From: Clostridiales bacterium 1_7_47FAA
GTDB taxonomy: Bacteria; Bacillota; Clostridia; Lachnospirales; Lachnospiraceae
NCBI GenBank assembly: GCA_000155435.1
Contig: DS990261.1
Span: 1-64,000, forward strand
Length of the DNA stretch: 64,000 nt
Reading direction: 5' to 3'
The translations under genes were made by a program, and so were the position numbers. Shown piece after piece: positions 51,858 through 60,459 of this stretch. The notes under the pieces were generated by a model. That model did not search any database. It had not been told where the DNA came from and saw only the letters and a list, made by a program, of their open reading frames with translations. Positions within the stretch are counted from its first letter, which is position 1, and each line of letters begins with the position of its first letter.

Positions 51858-52772
51858 TTACTCAATGATAGCATGGATATTATTTAAATTAATAAATTCT
51901 CCAATAAAAGCTTCCGGCGATGGTTCACCTTGATTAATAAGAGCATGTACAAACGTTTGATAATTTGTAAATATTAAACGTGTTTCGTCAACCATTAAAG
52001 GTATAGGTCCTGGAGCAGGGGAATTAGAACAATCTTCTTTAATTCCAATAAGGGCCAAAGTCCAGTTATGATTTCTAAGATTTGGTAAATGTTCATGTTT
52101 GATTTTTTTATATAGATAATCAAACAGGAGTGTTCCAACACAAAAAACCATTCCATATCCCTTCCAAGTCATCATAGCAATGTTTCCTTTAACAATAAAT
52201 TGTTCCTGCTGGCGTCTCCACGCGTTTGTTTCAAGTGTAGATGCTTTGGAAAGCTGTTGTAATAAGTGATTTGTCTGAATATCGGAATTTTTCCAATCTT
52301 TAATAACTTTTGTTAACTTACCTGTGTCGCTTGTTTCTCCGCCGCCTTGCATTTCTAGAATCACACGATTTGGGCCGGGATAAGGACTTGTTCCATTATT
52401 GATTGTCATTATAAAATCGGCCTTATAGTCTCTATCAATCTGTACACGAAGCCGTTGCTCACGTTTGATAAATATCTGATTACATGTGACAGAAGAATCA
52501 AAAATATGTTTTGCAATATCAAGTAATATTATAGATTGATGTAACGATAAATCCAAGTCTTTTTTTGTTGCACAAAGGCGGTCGGGGCATACAATCCATA
52601 ATGTTCCATCTTCTTTACGGACACTACAAACGGGTTCCTGTCCCTTCTTTTTCAGCTTTCTACATAAATTTCCTTGCGTAAAGGGACAGGATTTTCGTTC
52701 GTATATTGGTTGGATTATAGGAAATTCAACATCGGTACGTTGACCTAAATACTCTGCAACTGACACTCCCAT
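51858..52772 (-). CDS. NotI-like restriction endonuclease, copy B
   Basis: A 304-aa paralogue of copy A, roughly half identical by eye. It keeps the same opening (AEYLGQRTDVEFPII), the Cys4 set, the Asp (YKADFIMTI) and VILEMQGGGETSDTGK. Both copies are intact. It lies 82 bases upstream of copy A on the same strand and may share a transcript with it. Confidence 0.8.
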   Translation of the reverse strand: MGVSVAEYLGQRTDVEFPIIQPIYERKSCPFTQGNLCRKLKKKGQEPVCSVRKEDGTLWIVCPDRLCATKKDLDLSLHQSIILLDIAKHIFDSSVTCNQIFIKREQRLRVQIDRDYKADFIMTINNGTSPYPGPNRVILEMQGGGETSDTGKLTKVIKDWKNSDIQTNHLLQQLSKASTLETNAWRRQQEQFIVKGNIAMMTWKGYGMVFCVGTLLFDYLYKKIKHEHLPNLRNHNWTLALIGIKEDCSNSPAPGPIPLMVDETRLIFTNYQTFVHALINQGEPSPEAFIGEFINLNNIHAIIE

Positions 52773-52838
52773 ATTAGAGGCCCCCTTCTTTATTCCATAT
52801 AGTTTAATGCAATTCAGTTATAAAGCAAAATTATTGAT

Positions 52839-53273
52839 TTAATCCTCTGATAATTTAAGGCTAAATATGATTTCTTCAACGACTTTTATACAAGTATCTG
52901 TTCTTTTTGATATATCATTTCCCCAGAATCGGATTACAGTCCATCCCATTGAAGACAGCGTCTTATTTATTTTGTCATCCCGTTCCATATTGCGGCTTAT
53001 TTTATTAATCCAGTATTTTCCATTCGCTCCATTGATTAATCGGGCTTTTAGTGTATCCCAATCTTTACCATGAAAAAATTCACTATCACAAAATATTGCA
53101 ATTTTATATTTTGTAAGTGCAATATCTGGCTTGCCGGGGAGTTTAGAGTAGTTTTTTCGATATCGGTATCCTTTGGCCCATAATGCCTTACGGAATAGGA
53201 CTTCTATGCTCGTATCGTTGGATTTTATATGTTGCATATTTTTTCTGCGCTGCTCTTTCGTTAACTTATCCAG
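52839..53273 (-). CDS. vsr: Vsr very-short-patch repair endonuclease
   Basis: Vsr nicks beside T:G mismatches left by deamination of 5-methylcytosine. Motifs: HIKSNDTSIEVLFRKALWAKGYRYRKNY, PGKPDIALTKYKIAIFCDSEFFHG, WINKISRNMERDDKI, GWTVIRFWG. The first ATG (53237) would drop the conserved opening DKLTKEQRRKN, which is encoded in frame just upstream. A CTG at 53273 preceded by GGGGGG at 6 bases gives the full family N-terminus (144 aa). Confidence 0.85.
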   Translation of the reverse strand: MDKLTKEQRRKNMQHIKSNDTSIEVLFRKALWAKGYRYRKNYSKLPGKPDIALTKYKIAIFCDSEFFHGKDWDTLKARLINGANGKYWINKISRNMERDDKINKTLSSMGWTVIRFWGNDISKRTDTCIKVVEEIIFSLKLSED

Positions 53274-53619
53274 AATTATCCCCCCAAAAAATCATTTAAT
53301 ATTGATTTGGATATGCTATTAATGAATAATAATAGTATATCACTTAATAAAATTAAATCTATAAGTTTTATTGAAATATGGTCTTTGGGTATTTTAAGTG
53401 AAAAGTCGAGAAAGAAACATTATAGGATTCATATAATACTTCTGCCTCTATTGAAGAATTTTTATGTTTAGGGTATAATAGCAATGATTTGTTGGTAATG
53501 TACAAATCATTTTTTCATAGAAATAAGTGTTAGAAAAGTGTTAGAAAAACTACTTATGTAAACTGGGAAGAGGATAACAAAAAACCCTTGATTCCTAGTA
53601 AAATCAAGGGTTTCCACAG
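53274..53619. other. Right inner end of the element, non-coding
   Basis: AT-rich. From 53527 it holds the right copy of the 136-bp repeat, with two GTGTTAGAAAA motifs (53527, 53538) and a terminator for the tRNA (minus strand, about 53582-53612). No gene. Confidence 0.65.
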
Positions 53620-53662
53620 TCGGAGTAACAGGATTTGAACCTGCGACCTCTCGGCCCCCAGC
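53527..53662. repeat. Right copy of 136-bp direct repeat (attR side)
   Basis: Partner of 32349-32484. This copy has two well-formed GTGTTAGAA motifs, the hairpin ACCCTTGATT..AATCAAGGGT and the 43-bp tRNA core 53620-53662 that is part of the intact tRNA-Pro. Confidence 0.93.
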
Positions 53663-53693
53663 CGAGCGCGCTACCAAGCTACGCCATACTCCG
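53620..53693 (-). tRNA. tRNA-Pro(GGG), integration target
   Basis: Minus-strand cloverleaf. The acceptor CGGAGTA pairs with TACTCCG, the discriminator is A, the anticodon loop CTGGGGG gives GGG and the T loop is TTCAAAT. CCA is not encoded. The 3' half is supplied by the integrated element. Its terminator is the hairpin at about 53582-53612. Confidence 0.96.
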
Positions 53694-53777
53694 TTACTAT
53701 TTGTGAACCTCTAGTATTATAGCAAAGATTTTTCATTTTGAAAAGCCCTAATTTTAATTTATTCAGGAGAATGTAAA

Positions 53778-54578
53778 ATGACACAGGAAAATGCTGTTAA
53801 GAAACGGATATTCAGCTTTGATTTGGATATGACGCTGCTGGACCATGCAACATGGGAAATCCCGGCCAGTGCAATGGAAACGCTGGAGCATCTCAGGAAG
53901 GATTCCGTGATTGTCATTGCCAGCGGCAGGAACATGGACCATGAGATGAGTTCGATGTACCGGGATATGATTAAGCCGGATGCAGTCATCCATATGAATG
54001 GAACCAAGGTGGTTGCAGAGGGAAATGTCCTGTATGAGCATTTAATGGATAAGGAGCGTCTGGAGCGCCTTCTGGCTTATGCGGATGAAAACGGCATTTC
54101 CATTGGAATCGGTACAGGGGGATATGATTATTATATCCATCCCGAAGGGGTTGTGCGCATGGATGAACTGCGCTGGGGTGTGTCAGAGCGTAATTTCAGG
54201 GATGGATGGGAGCTGATGGAACTGCCGGTGCGGACACTGGTATACATAGGGGGACCTGACCGGGCAAAGGAGTTGGAGGCGCATTTCCCTGAGTTCAAAT
54301 TCCCCATGTTTTCCGGGAAAATGGGCGCGGATGTGGTGGAGAAGGAGGCGTCCAAGGCAGAGGGGCTTCTGCGTATCTGCCAGCACTACGGAATCAGCAT
54401 GAAGCACACGGTTGCATTTGGCGACAGCATGAATGACTATGAGGTGGTCCAGGAGGCGGGAACCGGCATCGCCATGGGGAACGCGGTGGAGGAACTGAAG
54501 ATGGTGGCGGATTATGTTACGGATGATATTAACCGGGATGGGGTATGGAAGGCCTGCAGGCATTTCGGATGGATATAA
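53778..54578 (+). CDS. Cof-type HAD-IIB phosphatase
   Basis: A 266-aa protein. HAD motif I FDLDMTLLD (nucleophile Asp about residue 15), motif II VIASGRN, Lys in the EKEASKAEGL region and motif IV AFGDSMNDYEVVQEAGTGIAMGNA. The C2B cap lies between motifs II and III. The substrate is a sugar phosphate or a flavin/pyridoxal phosphate, not decidable here. It is the first chromosomal gene right of the element. Confidence 0.9.
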   Translation: MTQENAVKKRIFSFDLDMTLLDHATWEIPASAMETLEHLRKDSVIVIASGRNMDHEMSSMYRDMIKPDAVIHMNGTKVVAEGNVLYEHLMDKERLERLLAYADENGISIGIGTGGYDYYIHPEGVVRMDELRWGVSERNFRDGWELMELPVRTLVYIGGPDRAKELEAHFPEFKFPMFSGKMGADVVEKEASKAEGLLRICQHYGISMKHTVAFGDSMNDYEVVQEAGTGIAMGNAVEELKMVADYVTDDINRDGVWKACRHFGWI

Positions 54579-54602
54579 TATAACAGGATGGGAGATTTAC
54601 AT

Positions 54603-56033
54603 ATGGCTAGGAAATATGATGTTGTGATAATCGGCGCAGGACCGGGAGGATATACGGCTGCCTTTAAGGCGGCGCAGTTTGGACTTTCTGTGGCGCTCAT
54701 AGAAGCAAAGAAGATTGGAGGCACCTGTGTGAACCGGGGGTGCATCCCGACCAAGGCGCTGCTCCATGCATCGGATATGTTCCATATGATGCAGAACTGC
54801 GATGCGTTCGGAGTGTCAACAGACTTCATTGCATTTGATTTTGGTAAGATGCAGAAGTATAAGAAGCAGGCGGTGGCAAAGTACAGGGAAGGGATTGAAG
54901 CCGGCTTTGAGCGTTTGGATGTGGATATTATCCATGGAACCGCCAGGCTGCGCAGGGACAGGACCGTGGAGGTGGAACTGGCAGAGGGCGGCCGTGAATT
55001 CCTTCAGGGAAATGCCGTCATCCTGGCAACAGGCGCCGTGCCGATCATGAACGACATACCGGGAGCCAGCCTGCCTGGGGTATGGAACAGCGACCGCCTG
55101 CTGGCTGCGGAAAGCTGGAATTTTGACCGCCTGACCATCATGGGCGGCGGTGTGATTGCGGTGGAATTCGCAACCATGTTCAACAATCTCTGTTCCCAGG
55201 TGACCATTGTGGAAAAGCAGAAGCACTTGATGGCCCCCATGGATGATGTGATGTCAGTGGAACTGGAAAATGAACTCAGGCGTAAAGGGATTAAGGTATA
55301 CTGTGATGCCACGGTAACAGAAATCCTGGAGGAGGAAGGCAGTTTAAGCTGTGTCATTACGCCAAATGACGGAAGCGAACCGGTTAAGACGCGGGCAGGA
55401 CAGATCCTGATGGCAATCGGCCGCCGGCCGGATGTGTCACGTCTTCTGGGCAAAGACATTTCCCTGGACATGAAGGACGGCAAGATTGCGGTGAACAGTG
55501 ATTTTGAGACAAGTGAGCCAGGCGTGTATGCAATCGGGGATGTGGCTGCCAGGACACAGCTGGCCCATGTGGCGGCTGCCCAGGGTACCTATGTGGTGGA
55601 AAAAATCGCAGGAAGGCCCCACAGCATTAAGCTTGAGGTTGTACCCAATGGTATGTTTGTATCGCTTCCAATTGTGCCAAACTGTATATATACAGACCCG
55701 GAGATTGCCACGGTGGGAATCACGGAGGAAATCGCCAAAACGTGCGGACTCAAGGTGCGCTGCGGACATTTTTCCATGAGGGATAATGGCAAATCCATTA
55801 TCACCGGCGAAGAGCATGGCTTTATCCGGCTGCTGTTCGAGGCATACTCCAATACCATTGTGGGTGCGCAGATGATGTGTCCCAGGGCAACGGATATGAT
55901 TGGCGAGATTGCAACAGCCATTGCCAACGGCCTGACAGCCCAGGAAATGTCCTTTGCCATGAGGGCGCAGCCCACCTATAATGAGGGAATCGGGGCAGCC
56001 ATTGAGGATGCCATGCGCCATGATCCGGTTTAG
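54603..56033 (+). CDS. Dihydrolipoyl dehydrogenase-like flavoprotein, catalytic His replaced
   Basis: A 476-aa FAD/NAD disulfide reductase. FAD motif GAGPGGYTAAFKAA (residues 11-24), redox pair C42 and C47 (GTCVNRGC), NAD motif GGGVIAVEFATMF and FAD motif YAIGDVAA. The C-terminal HPTxxE site reads QPTYNE, with Gln in place of the catalytic His and the Glu kept. No E1/E2 dehydrogenase genes are nearby, so the partner is unknown. ATG 54603 follows GGGAGATTTAC. Confidence 0.88.
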   Translation: MARKYDVVIIGAGPGGYTAAFKAAQFGLSVALIEAKKIGGTCVNRGCIPTKALLHASDMFHMMQNCDAFGVSTDFIAFDFGKMQKYKKQAVAKYREGIEAGFERLDVDIIHGTARLRRDRTVEVELAEGGREFLQGNAVILATGAVPIMNDIPGASLPGVWNSDRLLAAESWNFDRLTIMGGGVIAVEFATMFNNLCSQVTIVEKQKHLMAPMDDVMSVELENELRRKGIKVYCDATVTEILEEEGSLSCVITPNDGSEPVKTRAGQILMAIGRRPDVSRLLGKDISLDMKDGKIAVNSDFETSEPGVYAIGDVAARTQLAHVAAAQGTYVVEKIAGRPHSIKLEVVPNGMFVSLPIVPNCIYTDPEIATVGITEEIAKTCGLKVRCGHFSMRDNGKSIITGEEHGFIRLLFEAYSNTIVGAQMMCPRATDMIGEIATAIANGLTAQEMSFAMRAQPTYNEGIGAAIEDAMRHDPV

Positions 56034-56072
56034 ATGCAGGGAATATAAGCTAAGAAAAGAGAGGGAAAAACA

Positions 56073-57902
56073 ATGAACGTGATTCAGGAGAGACTGAGCG
56101 CGCTCCGCGCTTTGATGAAAGAACAGGGCATGGACGCATACCTGGTGCCTACGGCAGATTATCATGAAACGGAGTATGTGGGGGAGCATTTTAAATGCAG
56201 GAAATATATAACCGGATTTACCGGTTCATCCGGAACCGCAGTGGTTACCATGGACGAGGCCTGCCTGTGGACGGATGGACGGTATTTTGTTCAGGCGGCC
56301 CATGAGCTGGAGGGGTCATCTGTCACCATGATGAAAATGGGGCACGAAGGCGTTCCTGAGGTTGAGGAATATCTGGACCAGAAGCTTCCGGCCGGAGGCT
56401 GTCTTGGATTTGACGGCCGTGTGGTCAATGCTGCCGTGGGTCTGAACCTGGAAGATATGCTGGAGGACAGGAATATCAGGATTTCCTATGGAGAGGATCT
56501 CATTGGAAGGATATGGAAGGACCGCCCTGCCCTGTCTGCACAGCCGGCCTGGGTACTGGCGGAACAGTATGCAGGTAAATGCAGCAAGGAAAAAATCGCA
56601 GATGTGCGCGAGGCCATGAAGAAGGCACATGCAACCGTCCATGTGCTGACTGCGTTGGATGATATTGCATGGCTTTTGAACATCCGCGGGGACGATATCC
56701 TTTATAATCCGGTGGTGTTGTCTTATGTAGTCCTGACCATGGATCAGCTGTATCTGTTTATCAATGAGGATGTAATCCGTGGTAGGGCATATCCATATTT
56801 GGATAATGATGATAGTACGACTACCAGGGAATATCTGGAGGGTATAGGGGTTACCATACTCCCATATGATAAAGTGTATGACACGGTGGAGGGACTCAGG
56901 AATGAGAAGGTGCTGCTGGAAAAAAGCCGGGTGAACTATGCCATCTACCGACTGCTTGACGGTTCCAATAAGATAATAGACAGGATGAACCCAACGGCGT
57001 TGATGAAGCCCATAAAGAACGATGTGGAAATTGAAAATGTGAAAAAAGCCCATATCAAAGATGGCGTGGCTGTGACAAAGTTCATTTACTGGCTGAAGAA
57101 AAACATAGGAAAGATACCCATGGATGAACTGAGCGTATGTGAATATATGGAAAACCTTCGTAAGGAGCAGGAGGGATGCATCAGTCCCAGCTTTGCAACC
57201 ATATCCGCATACGGAGCACATGGGGCCATGTGCCATTACTCGGCAACCGAGGAAAGCAACATACCATTAGAGCCAAAGGGGCTGTATCTCATTGATTCCG
57301 GCGGACAGTATTATGAGGGAACAACCGATATCACCAGGACCATTGCAGTGGGGCCGCTGAAAGCAGAAGAAAAGGAGCATTTTACCCTGGTGCTTATGAG
57401 CATGCTGCGTCTGGGGGCGGTGAAGTTCCTCTATGGCTGCCGCGGTCTGAGCATTGACTATGTGGCAAGGGAGCCATTGTGGAGCAGAGGGCTTAACTTT
57501 GAGCATGGTACGGGCCATGGGGTCAGCTATCTTTCAAGCTGCCATGAGAGGCCTAACGGAATCCGTTTCAAGATGGTGCCTGAGCGTCAGGACAACGGGG
57601 TTCTGGAACCGGGAATGGTAACATCCGATGAGCCGGGATTATATATAGAGGGAAGCCACGGCATCCGTACGGAGAACCTGACCCTGTGTGTAAAGGACGA
57701 GAAGAATGAATACGGTCAGTTCCTTAAGTTTGAATTCCTGACCTATGTGCCCATTGATTTAGATGCTGTTGAGAAGTCATTGATGACTGAGCGGGATGTG
57801 GAGCTTCTCAATGAATATCACAGGCAGGTGTATGAGAAGATTGGTCCCCATCTGACAGAGGATGAAAGGGAGTGGCTGAAGGAGGTTACGGCTGCGATAT
57901 AG
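56073..57902 (+). CDS. Xaa-Pro aminopeptidase (M24B, long form)
   Basis: A 609-aa three-domain aminopeptidase P, resembling the long cytosolic eukaryotic type. Two creatinase-like N-terminal domains (about 1-310) precede the pita-bread domain. The metal ligands are seen in LIDSGGQYYEGTTDITRT (two Asp), FEHGTGHGVS (His), TSDEPGLYIEGSHGIRTENL (Glu and Glu). It removes N-terminal residues before proline. AAGAGAGGGAAAAACA precedes the ATG, 39 bases after the flavoprotein. Confidence 0.93.
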   Translation: MNVIQERLSALRALMKEQGMDAYLVPTADYHETEYVGEHFKCRKYITGFTGSSGTAVVTMDEACLWTDGRYFVQAAHELEGSSVTMMKMGHEGVPEVEEYLDQKLPAGGCLGFDGRVVNAAVGLNLEDMLEDRNIRISYGEDLIGRIWKDRPALSAQPAWVLAEQYAGKCSKEKIADVREAMKKAHATVHVLTALDDIAWLLNIRGDDILYNPVVLSYVVLTMDQLYLFINEDVIRGRAYPYLDNDDSTTTREYLEGIGVTILPYDKVYDTVEGLRNEKVLLEKSRVNYAIYRLLDGSNKIIDRMNPTALMKPIKNDVEIENVKKAHIKDGVAVTKFIYWLKKNIGKIPMDELSVCEYMENLRKEQEGCISPSFATISAYGAHGAMCHYSATEESNIPLEPKGLYLIDSGGQYYEGTTDITRTIAVGPLKAEEKEHFTLVLMSMLRLGAVKFLYGCRGLSIDYVAREPLWSRGLNFEHGTGHGVSYLSSCHERPNGIRFKMVPERQDNGVLEPGMVTSDEPGLYIEGSHGIRTENLTLCVKDEKNEYGQFLKFEFLTYVPIDLDAVEKSLMTERDVELLNEYHRQVYEKIGPHLTEDEREWLKEVTAAI

Positions 57903-57919
57903 GATGACTGGATGGAGAG

Positions 57920-58107
57920 ATTGTGGATGTGGGAAGAAACCAGGAGGACTGGTTAGAGGTATTGTGGATGTGGGAAGAAACCAGGGGGACTGGTTAGAGA
58001 GATTGTGGATGTGGGAAGAAACCAGGGGGACTGGTTAGAGAGATTGGGGATATCGGAAGAAACCAGGGGGACTGGTTAGAGAAATTGGAAATGTGAGAAG
58101 AAACCGG
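57920..58107 (+). repeat. 41-bp tandem repeat array
   Basis: Five units start at 57920, 57961, 58002, 58043 and 58084, exactly 41 bp apart. Each contains ATTGTGGATGTGGGAAGAAA or a variant, then CCAGGGGGACTGGTTAGAGA. The unit holds a CCAG..CTGG hairpin. Units 1-3 are near-identical and units 4-5 diverge. Confidence 0.95.
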
Positions 58108-58535
58108 AATGTGGTTCAGGATTTGCTGCCTGGGTGGGAAGATGGAACTTTCCAGGGGGTGGACTTGGGCGGTTCCGGTTTCTTGTTTTGGTTATATATG
58201 TTTTTCTGGAAAAGGATGGGGAGATGGCGGCTGGGATGAGGCGGTTAGACTGTTGATTGGTTGAAGAGTAAAAAAATGGGGAAGCCAATTGTTGCAACAG
58301 ATGGGGGGGGGGTGAGGAGGGGGATTGTTCAGAACAGGTAGCTGTGATTTCAGTGGTAATTGAAGTGGTGATTGCAACGGTGATTATAGTGATAATTATC
58401 GTAGTAATTATGGCGTTCCTGTTTCGTTATATTTACACATTAGATGAAATGTATGGTAAAATGTCGATAGGGTTTTATTACAGATATATTTTGAATTATG
58501 AAGATGATTAATTAGAGTGATAGGAGAACGAGGGA
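58108..58535 (+). other. Remainder of the 633-base gap before rlmD
   Basis: G-rich at first, with a run of nine G near 58302, then AT-rich with a degenerate GTGATT-type repeat (58345-58390). The ribosome site AGGAGAACGAGGG lies before the next ATG. No gene is supported. Confidence 0.6.
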
Positions 58536-60422
58536 ATGGCTCAGAGTGCTGGGAATCATAAGAGTGGTAATGGGAAGGTTGGAAGTAGGAGTGCTGGGAA
58601 CGGCGGTATGGGTAATAGAAGAGTGGGTAAGGGCAGTGCAGGTAATAAAGGTGTGGGTAACAATGGCTCAGGTATTAGAGGAACGGGTAATGGTAGTGCA
58701 GGTAATGGCGGCATGGGTAATGACGGTCTAGCTAATAGAGGTGCGGGTAATAGCCGTGTGGATAATAGGGGGAAGGCGTATGGCAATGCAGGTAATGGAT
58801 ACGTTGGCAGCAGCAGCGTAAGCAGTGTGGGAAACAGGGGAATGAGTAATAGCAGTGCGGATAAGAGGAGCACTGCTTATAAAAGTGTATCTAATAAGAT
58901 GGACGGAAAGGCTGTAGTTCCGGGAAAGACGAGAAAGCCAAGAAACCCAAATAGCAGTTTTGGAGAGTTTGGCAGTGGTATAAGAGCAAGGGAAGAAGAT
59001 GGGAAGAGGAATCCGGGATATAAGACGAAAGCAGCCTATGGGATAAAGGGGGAGGACACAGAAGACAGGGGTAAAAGAGTTGGATTCGATAATGAAGAAA
59101 AAAGGGTGGGGCGTAAGGCGTCAGAAGGAAGAGGAAAGGTAGAAAAGAGAGGACATCTGCGGGCGGAAACACTGGAAGATAAAGCAAAAAAATATAAATT
59201 GCAGAAGAGTAGTGTAGAAAAAGATGTGTTCTACGGGAACGTCAGCGGGAAAAAGACAGAATGGAAGAAGACAGGGAAGAAGAGAAGCCTTTGTCCGGTT
59301 GAAAAATATTGTGGCGGATGCCAGATGCTGGATATGGAGTACACGGAGCAGCTAAAGCGCAAACAAAAGGTGGTGGAAGATTTATTTCGGGGAGTATGTC
59401 CTGTAAAACCGATAATAGGAATGAAGGATCCATTTCACTACCGCAATAAGGTACATGCTGTATTTGACAGGGATAAAAGAGGAAATATTATCTCTGGTAT
59501 CTATCAGGAAAACAGTCATGATGTGATTCCTGTAGAAACATGTATGATTGAAGATAAAAAGGCTGATGAAATCATCGGTACAATCAGGGGAATGCTTAAA
59601 TCCTTCAAAATCCGCACATATGATGAGGACACGGGATACGGGCTTCTTCGCCATGTGCTGATTCGGAGGGCATTTTCAACGAATGAAATCATGGTGGTGC
59701 TGGTTACCGCGTCCCCGGTATTTCCATCTAAAAATAATTTTGTGAAGGCACTTCGGGAGAAGCATCCGGAGATAACTACCATAATACAGAATATTAATGG
59801 CCGCGGTACTAGTATGGTTTTAGGGAATAAAGAGAATGTGCTATATGGAAAAGGTTATATTGTGGACGAACTGTGCGGGTGTAAATTCAGGATTTCGTCA
59901 AAGTCCTTCTACCAGATAAATCCGGTGCAGACCGAAGTCCTGTATGGAAAAGCACTGGAACTGGCTGGGCTTAAGGGACAAGAGGTGGTGATTGATGCAT
60001 ACTGCGGCATTGGTACAATCGGCATTATCGCCAGCAGACAGGCCGGACAGGTGATTGGCGTGGAACTGAACCAGGACGCGGTGAAGGATGCAGTGAATAA
60101 TGCTAAGATGAATGATATTGATAATATCCGGTTCTACTGCAACGATGCTGGCCGGTTCATGGTGAATATGGCTGAACGCGGGGATAAGGCGGACGTGGTG
60201 ATTATGGATCCGCCGCGCAGCGGAAGTACGGAAGAGTTTATGGATTCAATTGCTAAGCTTGGCGCAGGGAAGGTGGTTTATGTGTCCTGTAATCCGGAGA
60301 CGCTGGTTCGGGATGTGCGGTATATGAAGAAGCTGGGGTATGCGGCGGAGGGGGTGTGGCCGGTGGATATGTTTCCGGCTACGAGGCACACGGAAATAAT
60401 TGTCGAATTATGCCGAAAATAG
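58536..60422 (+). CDS. rlmD: RlmD-like 23S rRNA (uracil-C5) methyltransferase with Gly/Asn repeat N-terminus
   Basis: A 628-aa protein. The enzyme proper is about residues 245-628: Fe-S cysteines CPVEKYCGGC, SAM motif VIDAYCGIGTIG, DPPRSG and catalytic Cys in YVSCNPETL. It methylates a uracil in 23S rRNA; RlmCD-type activity on two sites is possible. Residues about 1-120 are low-complexity GN/GNGSAGN/GNGGMGN repeats, and residues 120-245 are a Lys/Arg-rich linker. RlmD proteins are usually about 430-460 aa, so the extension is unusual. TRAM-domain residues are not evident. Confidence 0.88.
   Translation: MAQSAGNHKSGNGKVGSRSAGNGGMGNRRVGKGSAGNKGVGNNGSGIRGTGNGSAGNGGMGNDGLANRGAGNSRVDNRGKAYGNAGNGYVGSSSVSSVGNRGMSNSSADKRSTAYKSVSNKMDGKAVVPGKTRKPRNPNSSFGEFGSGIRAREEDGKRNPGYKTKAAYGIKGEDTEDRGKRVGFDNEEKRVGRKASEGRGKVEKRGHLRAETLEDKAKKYKLQKSSVEKDVFYGNVSGKKTEWKKTGKKRSLCPVEKYCGGCQMLDMEYTEQLKRKQKVVEDLFRGVCPVKPIIGMKDPFHYRNKVHAVFDRDKRGNIISGIYQENSHDVIPVETCMIEDKKADEIIGTIRGMLKSFKIRTYDEDTGYGLLRHVLIRRAFSTNEIMVVLVTASPVFPSKNNFVKALREKHPEITTIIQNINGRGTSMVLGNKENVLYGKGYIVDELCGCKFRISSKSFYQINPVQTEVLYGKALELAGLKGQEVVIDAYCGIGTIGIIASRQAGQVIGVELNQDAVKDAVNNAKMNDIDNIRFYCNDAGRFMVNMAERGDKADVVIMDPPRSGSTEEFMDSIAKLGAGKVVYVSCNPETLVRDVRYMKKLGYAAEGVWPVDMFPATRHTEIIVELCRK
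58540..58880 (+). repeat. In-frame degenerate repeat in the rlmD N-terminus
   Basis: Units built on GGTAATGGTAGTGCA and GGTAATGGCGGCATG, at 15- and 30-base spacing, with Gly-Asn at fixed phase. Confidence 0.85.
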
Positions 60423-60459
60423 GAATATATGAACCCGATAAAGGACGTGGGAAACAGCC

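Larger units (their letters stand above)
32442..53662. mobile_element. 21.2-kb integrative mobilizable element in tRNA-Pro
   Basis: It is bounded by 43-bp identical copies of the tRNA-Pro(GGG) 3' half. The intact tRNA is at the right end and the displaced fragment at the left. It encodes a tyrosine integrase and excisionase, MobC and a relaxase domain, but no type IV secretion genes and no replication initiator. It must therefore borrow a conjugation machine (inference). Cargo includes hicAB, a RecT module, a possible helicase-based defence pair and a type II restriction cassette. It also contains gene debris at the left end, pointing to repeated rearrangement. Confidence 0.88.

Noticed and set aside
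57920-58107. CRISPR array
   Set aside because: The 41-bp units are contiguous with no unique spacers, and no cas gene is nearby. The 31-bp array at 8488 fails for the same reason.
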